Shown here: one piece after another, positions 12,221-24,000 of the stretch
How positions within the stretch are numbered: the first letter of the stretch is position 1
Layout of the letters: each line of letters opens with the position of its first letter
Source: Pterois miles
Lineage: Eukaryota > Chordata > Actinopteri > Perciformes > Scorpaenidae
Direction: 5' to 3'
Assembly: GCA_947000775.1 (NCBI GenBank)
Contig: CAMQGK010000001.1
Span: forward strand, 485,001 to 549,000
Length of the DNA stretch: 64,000 bases
Translations under genes and position numbers: made by a program
The notes under the pieces: generated by a model
Told to the model about the DNA's origin: nothing
Database searches by the model: none
What the model saw: the letters and a program-made list of their open reading frames with translations, nothing else

Positions 12221-12472
12221 TTCCATTCATTATCTGTAACCGCTTATCCCATTCAGGGTCACAGGGGGCTGGAGTCGATCCCAGCTGACATTGGGCGAAG
12301 GCAGGATACACCCTGGACAGGTCGACAGACACCTACAGGCAATTTAGAGTCAACAATTAACCTGATGTTTTGGACTGTGGGAGGAAGCTGGAGACCCTGG
12401 AGAAAACCCACGCTAACACAGGGAGAACATGCAAACTCCACACAGAGGGGCTCCAAGCCGGATTCCAACCTG
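12221..12472 (+). repeat. dispersed teleost repeat (ACCGCTTATCC family), copy 1
   Basis: It starts near TCCATTCATTATCTGTAACC and contains CACCCTGGACAGGTCG, TTTGGACTGTGGGAGGAAG and GGGGAGAACATGCAAACTCC. The same blocks recur at 26736-27110 and 39589-39866. This is a very common fish repeat. I cannot assign its superfamily with certainty; a long open frame across it is a by-product of its composition, not a gene. Confidence 0.8.
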
Positions 12473-12762
12473 TATCCTTACTTTAGTTGTTGCTAAATAT
12501 GTATTTATGAATGAAATATTTTGCTATGATTATCAGCAAATTTATCATTAAACAAATGTCTTCTTTTTCATCATTTTCCCATGATAAACTTAAGTCTAAA
12601 AAATAGGGTCAAAGTCAAAATCTTATCTTATAAATATACTACCAATGGTAAAAGTTTGTCATGACTACTAGGACACTATATTGGAACTGAGCCATTGTTA
12701 ACATTATTAGTAACACCTGAGCTTTTCCTACTATGACAAGTTAAAATATCTGCTGTGAGAAA

Positions 12763-13600
12763 TGGTGCCTTCAAATGAGGTTGTGTTTATCGTGTTTACG
12801 AGATGGGAAGTCGTGTACATGATATGCATGTCATTCAGGTAGTTAAGTCGTGAAGAACACTGCTGCTAAGCAACAGCAATATTAACGTTACTGTCTGAGT
12901 CTAGAAGCCACAGAGGCTAACAATTTAGCAAGCTAGCAAGTGGGTAGAAGAAGAAGAAGAAGAAGAAGATCTACCTTTATTAGTCCAAATGGGGAAATTA
13001 ATTTCACTCTGTTAAACTCGTACATGGTACATGAGACCTGAAACACACATACATGCATTAATGGAGAGGTGTAGAGTGAGGGGGCTGCTCCTGACAAGCG
13101 CCCCGAGCAGTTGGGGGTTTGGTGCCTTGCTCAGGGGCACCTCGGCAGTGCCCAAGAGGTAAACTGGCACCTCTCCAGCTACCAGTTCACACTCAGTTTT
13201 TGGTCCATGTCGGGACTTGAACCGCTGACCCTCCGGTTCCCAAGCATAACATAACATAATGGTAACATAACAAAGGGTAACATAATGCAGGAAATGCAAA
13301 GGCATCATGACATGAGGAGAAAGATGAGGTCATTGAGAATATCAGCATTTTCCTCAGACATATGATAAAATTACCAAGAAAAACAACATATGACTAAAAT
13401 TATAATATACTGTACAATATTAACTTATTATACACTGATAAATGAACTTCCATGGGCTCCACTATTTCTCACAGCGTCAACAAACACATCACAAGTCGTG
13501 AACTCTGAGCTTTCAGAAACTTACAAGGTTATGAGTACGACATGAGGGTGGCGTTCATATGGGCCCAACTCGTAAACACAGTACCCATTTGAAGGCACCA
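12763..13600 (-). mobile_element. TIR transposon (TGGTGCCTTCAAATG family), copy A, with nested SINE
   Basis: The ends are TGGTGCCTTCAAATG at 12763 and its inverse, CATTTGAAGGCACCA, ending at 13600. Internal sequence around the nested SINE matches, in opposite orientation, the solo copy at 54452-54907 (shared blocks include TTAGCAAGC and TGCAGGAAATG). SINE copy B at 12945-13243 interrupts it. There is no transposase frame, so it is non-autonomous. Confidence 0.8.
12945..13243 (-). mobile_element. tRNA-derived SINE, copy B, lacking the extreme 5' head
   Basis: This is the same body and 3' tail as copy A, with an AGAAGA microsatellite at 12945-12969 marking the 3' end. The copy stops at GGTTCCCAAGC and so lacks the A-box part of the tRNA head. 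It sits inside the TIR element at 12763-13600, whose sequence resumes (GGGTAAC) at about 13270; the bases before and after (GTGGGTA and AAGGGTA) may be the target duplication. Confidence 0.88.
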
Positions 13601-15046
13601 AAAGGCCCAAGAGTTAACAAGTCCGTGTGAGGAAACACATGCAAAGTGCTAAAATATAAATATGTACAGATGGATGAAAAATAAAAGGAAAATTCATCAT
13701 ACTGTAATACAGTCGCTTAGTCGAGTCTTGAACAACTACAACATTTGGATGCACACCTGCTGCTTGATGGAAATGTGATAATCCCACAACATCAAGATAA
13801 CTTGTTGTTTTCTCCCTCTTGACTCCAAGGGTCAAGCTATCTGCAAAGCCAATCTGAGGACAAACTCGTAAAGTATTTAGCAATCTAATCATATCTCATA
13901 TCGCATCTCCAAAACTGAGCCTGTGCAGCTTTACTAAATTGCTGGCTGTTAACATAGAATTATATAATCCTGTCTTGTGAATCTGCAGCTCAAGCATGGT
14001 TAGAAGTTAAAGAGCAGCATATTAAAAATGATTTAAAATGAAATTGCACATGAGCATGTTATCCTTATGATTTTACATAGTTCTGTCAATATTATCAATA
14101 ATGTAGCTTACGTCCTCTCAATAACCAAGATTATGAGCTTTGAGGCAGAACATTTATGGTTGTTTGAGCTTTTACACCCTAATGATTTTTATTATGAGGT
14201 GCAAATGTTTTCGTTTCCCTGGAAAATCACTCTGGTTATTATCACTGTGTCCATAAACATCCTATTAGTCCAAATGATGGAGTAGCTCCAAATACGGAGA
14301 TGTTTATGTGGCCAAAATACAAACTCTCTGAAATAACAGTGAAAAAAACAACAATAATTTTTCTTGGAACCGTTGAATAGATAGGCTGAAAAGAGCAACA
14401 TCTCATTAGATATGATTTTAAAAGTCATAATTTTATTTCTATATTAGGAAAAGCAGTGTTACTGTCTAGCTGCCAAAATATGGAAACATAATTTTGATAA
14501 TTTATGTTTTATAGAAGATTGTGTGTTTAGTCTTTTTCACCCGTTCAACATATGATGTAAAGATTTATTGATGCTTTATGACATGGTCATGGTGAGAGCC
14601 ATAAACACGACTTGACATCTCACTGACCTTCCACGTAGAGTCAGTTTGGGCTGTTGCAATGCATGTGGATATTCTTTAGATTTATGAGAAAAATGGCAGG
14701 TGACACAGACACACATTGACAAACAAATGCAGAGATAGCAAGGAGGCGTTGTGACTTGTAATGTGGCTGATTGTTATCCAGATAAACTGATAAGAGGATG
14801 ATATGACTGAGGATAAAAGAGTGTGAGTAGGGGAAAAAAATCTCAGGAATTACCAGTTTTCATCGTGGTTTTTCCTCTTCTTTTCCTTTAAGTTTGCCCT
14901 CTTGGGAACTCTTTCCCTTCTCCACTCCGTTTACAGGTACAGTGAACTTTTAAAGTGACATTCTGTCTTTCTCTGAGGCTGTGGGGAGAAAAGAGGAGGG
15001 TATTATCACACAAACCCTCAGTGTGGAAGCCACTCAGTATCTCATC
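13601..15046. other. spacer upstream of plb1
   Basis: It is AT-rich with no recognisable gene. The last 250 bp include TATCCAGATAAACTGATAAGAGGATGATATG-like GATA sites (near 14777-14802) and a CT-rich tract near 14870-14925. Those GATA motifs are typical of gut-type promoters and could belong to plb1, but that is only a guess. I see no TATA box I would defend. Confidence 0.3.
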
Positions 15047-18000
15047 ATGACTAGATCTGCTCTCCTGATTCTGGCAGCCCTTGTTGGATCCTGTGCTCAG
15101 TTTACAGGTAAAGTACAGGATGTGGTTTTATTCACATTTATCAGTTTGACACTGAATTATTTGTTGCAGTGATGTACCTTTAAGTGAAAGGTGGCAACAG
15201 GAACGGGATGATTTGGTAACTGAATAGCCAGTCTGCCATTTTCTGAAGGATAGTTGTGGTCATGTTCGTGTTGTTTTTTGGTGCATGTTGTACTCTGCTT
15301 TAGCACTCACAGGCAAAATCTGACACTTTAATTCTGCATTAGAAAGTATGAGCTTTCTCTTTTTTTTTTTTTCTCTTTTCTCTGTAGGATTACATGATGT
15401 AATATATGTTTTTGTTGTTTGTTTTTTTTTTTTTTGCTTTTGTAGTATAAAGAAAAGTTTACGGTATTTCCCTTTAGTTACATACACAGTAAATGTCCAG
15501 TGTGCAAAGATTAGTTCAGGATGCAAAATAAAATAGTCATAAAACAGGTCATCTGAGTCAGTACTGACCTCCGAGGTAAAGTAAATCGCAAAAAAACACA
15601 AGAACACCTTTATAGACAGTGTCCTGCCATGATTTAACGAAAGAATTATCTCTTTTAGACACTTCATCATGTTAAGTAAGCTGCTGTACTTTAGGGGAAA
15701 TTGGAGGATGAAAGTGTTTATATTCTTACCTGTTAACATTTTTAACCATTCATAACTTTAAAGTAAAATTATGCCTCTTTGAGGTAATTTTGGTATTTTA
15801 TAAATGCACTAAGCTACTTGTGTCACATCTAGATGCTGTCAATGCTGATGCTCGAGAAAATGATCTAACAGACAAGGTACAGTATGACAGAAATACTTGT
15901 ATTTATAATGTGCTCTGCTGTATATGTTGTTCTGATACTGTCAGACTGTCTGAGAAATTGTTTTTCTGTACTACAGGCAGAAAGTTACATGCCGGTACTC
16001 TGCTCACCAATACCTTCCCCTGTATCCCCATCCCCGTCAGGTATCCTGCACCCAGCAATCACCATCGATAATCATATAATTCTGAATTGAGTGCAAACTG
16101 AATCTAGTGTTGTACCATGACATTGCTGACTTCTTCCTCTCCATCAGTTCATACTCTCACACCTGTTGACATCTCAGCTGTTCATGTCTTGGGAGCTCCA
16201 CTCTCACAAAGGTAGACAGCTACAAACGCAACGCACATATACTTCAGTAATACACAAATGTGGCTCCTTGAGCTCCTTCAAAGTTGAAGCTATTATGTAA
16301 AAACCTTTATCAGTCCTCTCTCTGTTTTCATCATTAGGGATGAAGCATCCAGAGTGGTCAAGAGAGTCACTGGTAAGTCCATAAACTCACATGGCTTTCT
16401 TATGAGTGTTTCTTCAATCAAGTAGAAAGAAAGAGGTGTATAATCATCTAAAAGACATACAGATTCCCACTGTACTCTATCTATCTATCTATGGAAGATA
16501 ATACTTTTTAATACATAATTTTACCAAACAGGCATCAGCACCTTCAGTTTTCTAGATTTTGATTTTTTATTATTATTATCATGTTCTCAGACCTGGTTCA
16601 GTTCAAGGTTGTAGACAGGACCATGTTACAGGATAATTCAGATACAGAGCTCCAGAGAAAAGCTCCCAGAACAATAATCTTACAGTTTTGTCCGGTTTAT
16701 CTGTGAAGATAAGAGAGGGGGCCATAAACACGGGTTGTTGACCTTCATTTCACACAGAACTAAGCAAAACTGGCAACATGACTGGATGCTTTCAGCAGCA
16801 GTTACCACACAACTGTCTGCTTGTGTCGTAAGGAATTGTACATACTGTAGATTAAGTCTAGACAATTGTGTGTTGAACAGAGCTGCTGTCCATGTTTAAC
16901 CCTGAAGTGATCGCTCGACATGTCGATCAGACCTCAGTGCAGCCCAGGTAACACACACATATTCCTGTGACACACATGTACAGTCACGCACATAAATGCT
17001 GTATAAGGACAGTGCTGCAAGTGTGTTATATGTGTTGCAGAAGCTTGTTGGAGGAAGCTGAGGAGCTATCACTCTCCCTTTCACATCAGGTACACATTAA
17101 TCTCTTCATATCAACGTTAACAGCAGTTAACAAGACTCCAATTGTGTCTAATTGTGCAAGCTGTAAATCCACCATGTAAGAGGAGCGTATGTTCGTCTAT
17201 TTTAGGGTTGCCAGATATTTGGAAAGGAGTGTTGGGGTGGGCGTGGTCACGTGGCCTCCAGTACATTACATTCAACAAACAGTAGTAATAGTATTATTCT
17301 TTGTTTGGGTCTCATAAGGCAGCAATGATCCACTGATAGTTCCTTCGCCTCGTACCTACTTGCAGTGACATTTTTGCTTTTGGGTTGGATGTTAACCCGG
17401 TCCCAGGACACCAGGGTCCATGTCAGTGATGGATGCTTTAATTTCACTCCGTAAATGTTTTAAATCAACAGTATCATAGCCCTGCATCACCGCTATGTGC
17501 AGTACTGTACACAGCTATAAAAGCACAACAGCCATTATCCATGTAGGTTACGGACAAGGGCAACACCAAAATAATGTTCTACATCAATCAGTATGTAATG
17601 TTTTATTAGGCTATAATTAAAATTAAGGTTTTGACAAATCTTTGGGACAAACGGGGCAGAATTTTGGATTCGGGACAACTGCTTGTAATTCGGGACTGTC
17701 CCGTTTTTTTTCCAGACATCTGGTCACTCTAGTCTATTTTTTGGCCGCAACAAGTCTCCAGGAAGTCACTGCGCCCAGCCAAGAAATAATCCCCTATATA
17801 ACTTTTACAAATTGCCTTTGGATGGAGCCAGGTTAGCTGTTCCCCCTGTTTTAGTATGCTATGCTATGCTAACTGTCTCCTGTCTGAAGCTTCCACAAAT
17901 GTCCATTTATCACCTTTAACCAAATTGCATTTAATGGCAGTGACAGACTCCATATTCATGCAAGTCAGTCTAGGAGATTTTCAAACATTTAAGATAAGAG

Positions 18001-21000
18001 ATAAGATAAGATAAGATATTCCTTTATTAGTCCCACAGTGGGGAAATTTACACGTTACAGCAGCAATACAAATAAAATAAATTAGTATATACATAATAGA
18101 AAATAGAAAAAAGTAAAGACAGAAAAAATGTGTCCATCATACCAATGATATAATTGTACATAAAGTCCTTATTGCACTTGTGTTTCCGGTGAGTTTGTTG
18201 TGAATGTGACTGTGATTGTGGTTTACTGGGAGCAGTGCTGGTTGTGGAGTCTAACAGCTGCAGGCAGGAAGGACCTTCTGTAACGCTCCTTCGTACACTT
18301 AGGGTGTAGCAGCCTGTCACTTAAGGAGCTCTCCAGAGCTCTGATGGTGTCTCTCATGGGGTGGGAGTCCTTCTCCATCATGGATGACAGCTTAGCCATC
18401 ATCCTCCTCTCTCCCACCACCTGCACTGAGTCCAGAGAGCATCCCAGGACAGAGCTGGCCCTTTTGATAATCTTATCCAGCCTCTTCCTGTCTGCAGCTG
18501 TGATGCTGCTGCCCCAGCAAACCACTCCATAAAATATGGCTGATGCCACAACAGTGTCATAGAATGTTTTCAATAGTGTCCCCTGCACTCCAAAAGACCT
18601 CAGTCTCCTGAGCAGATACAGCCTGCTCTGGCCTTTCTTATGGAGTGCAGAGGAGTTTGTTGTCCAGTCCAGTTTATTGTTCAGGTGAACACCCAGGTAT
18701 TTATAAGATGTCACCATCTCAATGTCTGATCCCTGGATGTTCACCGGTGTTGGAGGGGGATGAGTTTGCCTGCGGAAATCCACCACCAGCTCTTTAGTTT
18801 TCCCCGCGTTGATCTGGAGGTGGTTCCGCAGGCACCAGTCCACGAAGTCCTGGGAAAGTTCTCTGTACTCCCCATCGTCCCCTCATTTTAGATGTCAATG
18901 AGAGTTTGACTAAATAGGCTGCTTGATCAGCCTGTGTCAGATGGTATAGATTGTATGTCTCAACAGGATAAACTCACTTTTACCCACACATTTCACAGTG
19001 GATGGAGTTTGCTCAGTCTGCTTTCTCTTGTATCTTTGCAGGTGACAGACTGGAAGCTTGTGCTGCTGTTTGTCCTGGCAGATTCCACGTGTGCCTGTTC
19101 ACCACATGTAAGATGCCTCACAACAACAAAATCATGTTTGATGTCGCATACGTCAGTCAGTAATGGATGTTCAGAGCGTTTTACTCTTTCTTTGTTCCTC
19201 AGGTTGCTGCAGATCTTAAAGCTCTTGTGCAGGAAGTAGAAGCAGCTTTGCAGTTGTTGCAGAGAAGGGTATTGTACTTTTTTATTTAATACAGTTTTGT
19301 CATGTACTGTTAGAATGGGCAAAAACTAATATGCTGGATGATGTTTACAGCTGCATCGCACTTTAGTTCATGTCGCAGTCTGGAGCGAAAATCAGCATGA
19401 CAAGTGAGTGTTGCATGACAAGTGTTTTGAATTTTAGGAATTAAAAACCTAGCAAAAATACTTTGTATAAACTATATTCATTCATTCAGTTTGGCATAAT
19501 AAAAACCTAGCATGTTTCATGTACTGCATGCAATTTAGTGTTGTGATCCTGTTAAATGTAAAATGCATGTTTCAGTGATCTGCTTGCTTTTTATTTTCTA
19601 GGAGGTGTGAGTGTATGAGAGACGAAAGCATAAACCAGCGACTACATAAAGCAGCTTTTCTGAAAACACTGCAGGTAAGATACATGTAAATAAATGACAC
19701 GTGTTCTTGTGGCTCATCTGAATCATATTAAACTACTTACATTCATTTGTCTTGTTTTCAGGACTCTCTAAGTCAAGTCTTGGAAACTCCAAAGTGGCAC
19801 AGCAACAGGGCGGACTTCGCCATTGTGCTGCAGTCTGAACCAGTTATCCTTGAACCCATCACAGATTCTGTACGTAAAGAAAAAACGGCAGTTATAATCA
19901 ACAGTAGTGTAACTAACAACTGTAAATTATTTAGCTGTGCTTCCCGTTGCAATGCATGAAAGACCCTTGAAATGGCTAATGTGTAACTAGCATGTATCGT
20001 GTGTTTCTTTGCAGGAGAGCACATGGTCTGACCAAAACCAAGTGGCTGTTCAGCTATGGACAAACCTGGTAGGTTCTCACTAATCAAAGCCCTTAATAAC
20101 AATTAGAGTGTATTGTATATATGTCTGACAAACCTTTACAAACCTCTGAATGCTGTTCTGACACTGAAACTGACCCTGTGACTCTGTCGTAAAAATGAGC
20201 CAACAGCATTATCATAATCTCTCAAAGCAAAAGTAAAATGGAGCGATGATTACAGTGAGCGTTTACAACTCTGACCAGAGATTAGATAGGAGATGCAAAG
20301 ATTAACCTGATGAGATTATCCTAGAGGATGACTTTCTCTGGGTTTGTTCATTCAGCATCTGTTATACAGACACAAGAATTGTGTAATCAGTACTGTTTGA
20401 CACTGCGTGGTCACTGGCTGCACAGAATGGCCCCCACTTGAACCTAAAATCTTAATGACTTTTCCTCCTCCAGCTTCAGCCATTGACAGGTCAGGCAGAG
20501 TTCACGGACACAAGCGTCATTATCATTCCTTGCCCTACCCAGGTGAGGCACGCCATCGCTTCACACTGCTACGGAGAAATGCTTCACAAAATGATGCAAT
20601 GTGTCGCACCAGCATTCAGTACTAAAGATATGATCGATATCAAGATTTTAAATCCGATACTATGGTTAAAACTTCAACTTCTTTGCCGCTCTCATCCCAG
20701 GAACGACCTTTTCTACGGACTCAGAAGAATTCCCCCTCTGAAACATGGGGCAAAGTTTACAGTAAATCCTCTACACTAACAGATCCTGTAAGACTTTCAA
20801 CTCAACTTCAGCACAACAGTATAGAATAGCTGCACGTACACTTAGACTTATTTGAATGTACTGTATGTTTCTCAGGTTATGGGTACCGAGATACCTTGCA
20901 CAGACCGCAGTCCATCTCCCACTACACCCACTTCAGGTAAAAATAAAGAAGACATTAGCTCTTATTCTCCCAATGTACTGGAAAATGTAGTTCAATCTAA

Positions 21001-24000
21001 CTACTTTTTTTCTCTGTGTAGTTCATGAACTCAGACCTGGAGATATCAAGGTGGTGGCTGCAGTAGGCGACTCTCTGACAGTGAGTGTTTACCTAAGTAC
21101 TGTATGTCTAAAAACATACTTATCCCACTTGGAATGAGTGTAGATTAAAGGTACAGTGTGTAGGATTTAGTGGCATCTAATGGTGTGGTTGCAGATTGCA
21201 ACTAATAGAGTACCCCTCTCCTCACTCCTCCTTTTCCAAGACTATAATGTGAGCCACTTAGAGCAAAGAGAGGCCTTCCTTACCATAATAACACCACTTT
21301 AAGGCCCTGACTTACCGAACCTACAGTTGGCCATCTGACAGTTTGGGGCCATTGGTGAGCATTCGTCAGCCTAGTTTTTTCAGTGTGTCCTGCACCATCA
21401 GCTCTTGTCTGCCAGTGCCTGAGTTTTTTCAGCCGATTCAGGATGTTGAATCGGCGGCGGTGCCCGTCAGTGAGAGAAATCACTCTGGATGGCGGTTGAG
21501 CTTAAACGAATCAGTGCACGAGCAGAGAAACGGATGTGAGGAAAGCAAGCCAACGAGTGAAGCTGCTTTAAGTTCATGTTACCACAGATTCACAAGCGTG
21601 TTGGTGAACTATGGTGGCTTTAAGAAGACTCTAAGAGAGCTCTGAGCGCCAGTGTTTGGTTTGTCTGTTTTATTGTAGAAACATGGCGGAACAACATGGC
21701 AGACTCTGTGAAGAAGACCCGCTCCCTATGTAGATATAAAGGGCTCATTTTAAGCTAATGAAAACACGATTCTTAGTTTCAGGTGATTAGACACTAATGA
21801 AAAGATAGTTATGAATATTATATTCAATTTCTGATAATAGAGCCCACAAAATGTTACACACTGGTCTTTTAAAACCAGAAGTACAGTATAAAGAACAGAA
21901 AAATGTGTGAAGAGCTGTTGTGTTTGTACTGTTTGTGTGTGGATGTGTGTGGACATGCAAACACAACAACCAAGGGATGAACCACTGGGATTTAAGGTAG
22001 ATTATAAAGCTTAACTTAAAAATAAAGGTTTAATTTTGATACTGAGAAATGACTTGCTGCCCCCCACAGCTTCTGGTTCAGTAAACACTTCCTCTGGTTC
22101 TCCTCTGGACACACAATCTCACGTTTGATTATTTTTCTGCAGGCGGCCAATGGTGTGGGCGCAAAGACGGACAACCTTCTGTTAGTGATTAATGAGTACA
22201 GAGGACTGTCATGGAGGTAAGATAAGCTGAAAGACACCGTTGTTTGAATTGGACAGCATGGGAAAGTACCTCAACAGTTCATTTCATTTGGTAATTTTGT
22301 GAGCTGCATTTGAAGCTAACAAGCTGTTTCTTCAATTTTCAGCATTGGAGGTGATGAAAACATCACCACTGTGTCCACTCTGCCAAGTATGTTTGACTCT
22401 TATTTATTTATTTTTAAAACTGTAATAGCATGGCCTAAAATCTAATGACATAAAAATACTCCTGAGGTTTATCTAATCGAATATCAGATGTCCATGACTG
22501 GCTAATTGTAGCATTGTGTTTGATAACGTCTATAATGATGGCGTCTTATCACCATCATTATACAGTAGGCTCACTGTTCAGCAGACAGAGTGACCTGAAT
22601 CAACTATATATTTTAGGATGCCTTTTATTTTCAATATTAAGATGCCACAGCTTCAGTACGTCTTAAAAATTTGCAATAAAAGCTCTCAGAAGCTTGTTTA
22701 AGTATCACTAAATGCAATAAATCATAGAATGACATGATCAATTTAACTGGTAAAACCAAAAAAGTTGAGGTTACTTTACTTGATGTTGTAGTCTGGGGCT
22801 TTTCAACCAAGTCAAGTCAGTTTACTTTTGTGTAGCCCAATCACAATCATGTCTATCACAATTTTCAATTCAGAATCAACTACAATATACAGAATGTGCA
22901 CAATCATGTGTGTCAGTTTCCATTTGAGTTATTTTCTGCTGTTCTCTGTTTGTGATCTGCAGACATCCTGAGGGAGTTTAACCCCTCGCTGACCGGCTTC
23001 TCAGAGGGAATAGGTAAGGAGGACTCACCTAAAGCCTTCCTCAATCAGGCCGTGGCAGGAGCCAAGAGTGGGTCAGTCATCATTTTAGTATTACTTACTT
23101 ACCCTTTGAATCTCAAATAAATTTGTGGCCCACCACAACAAGAACTTTACCATCAAAACTCCCTCTGTTTCCAGTGACATGGTTCGACAGGTGCGAGTCC
23201 TTGTGGACAAAATGAAAAGCGATTCGGTAAGGCAGCGGTGGTAAACTACACATGCAAATAATTGTGCTCTCATGTAACCTTTGTCTCAGGTTTTATGTTG
23301 ACAATTACCAAATTAACAGAACATTTACAGTTCCTCTTATCTCCTTTACAGCGCATCGATTTCCACAATGACTGGAAAGTGATCACCATGTTTATTGGTG
23401 GCAATGACATATGTGACTTCTGCACCGACAGCGTGAGCACTACTTAAGATTTTTGCAATAACTGTCATATTTTGTACTTAATCTTTATGCTTTACTTATA
23501 TTGACATGACTGTTGTACATTATCTGCAAAAATATAGATTTAGGATTTGTTGACATTTCAAACAATATTGTTTAGGGCAGCAGCTAACGACTATTTTCAT
23601 TGTCAATTAATCTGTCGATTATTTTCTTGATTAATCTATTAGTTGTTTGGTCTATAAAATGTCAGAAAATGGTGAAAAATGTCAATCAGTGTTTCCCAAA
23701 AGTCCAACATGACGTCCTCAAATTTAGTCCACAACTCAAAGATATTCAGTTTATTGTCATAGAGGAGAAAAGAAACCAGAAAATATTAACATTTAAGAAG
23801 CTGGAATCAGAGAACTTTCACAGTTTTTCTTTAAAAATTACTCAAAATAGTTGGCGATTGATTTAATAGTTAACTGACAACTGATCGATTCATTTTTGTA
23901 GCTCTCATATTGTTCAAAATCTACTTCATAGTTTCCTCATGATATTGAGAGCCACGATTGTCCAAAAATACTAGAAGCAATTTGTTTTATGACTGCAGCT

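Noticed and set aside
12134..12496. 120-codon open frame
   Set aside because: It lies across an inverted-repeat arm and the dispersed ACCGCTTATCC repeat; the same false frame recurs at the other copies.
15348..15739. Open frames on both strands near 15.3-15.7 kb
   Set aside because: They span poly-T tracts in plb1 intron 1 and have low-complexity translations without domain similarity.
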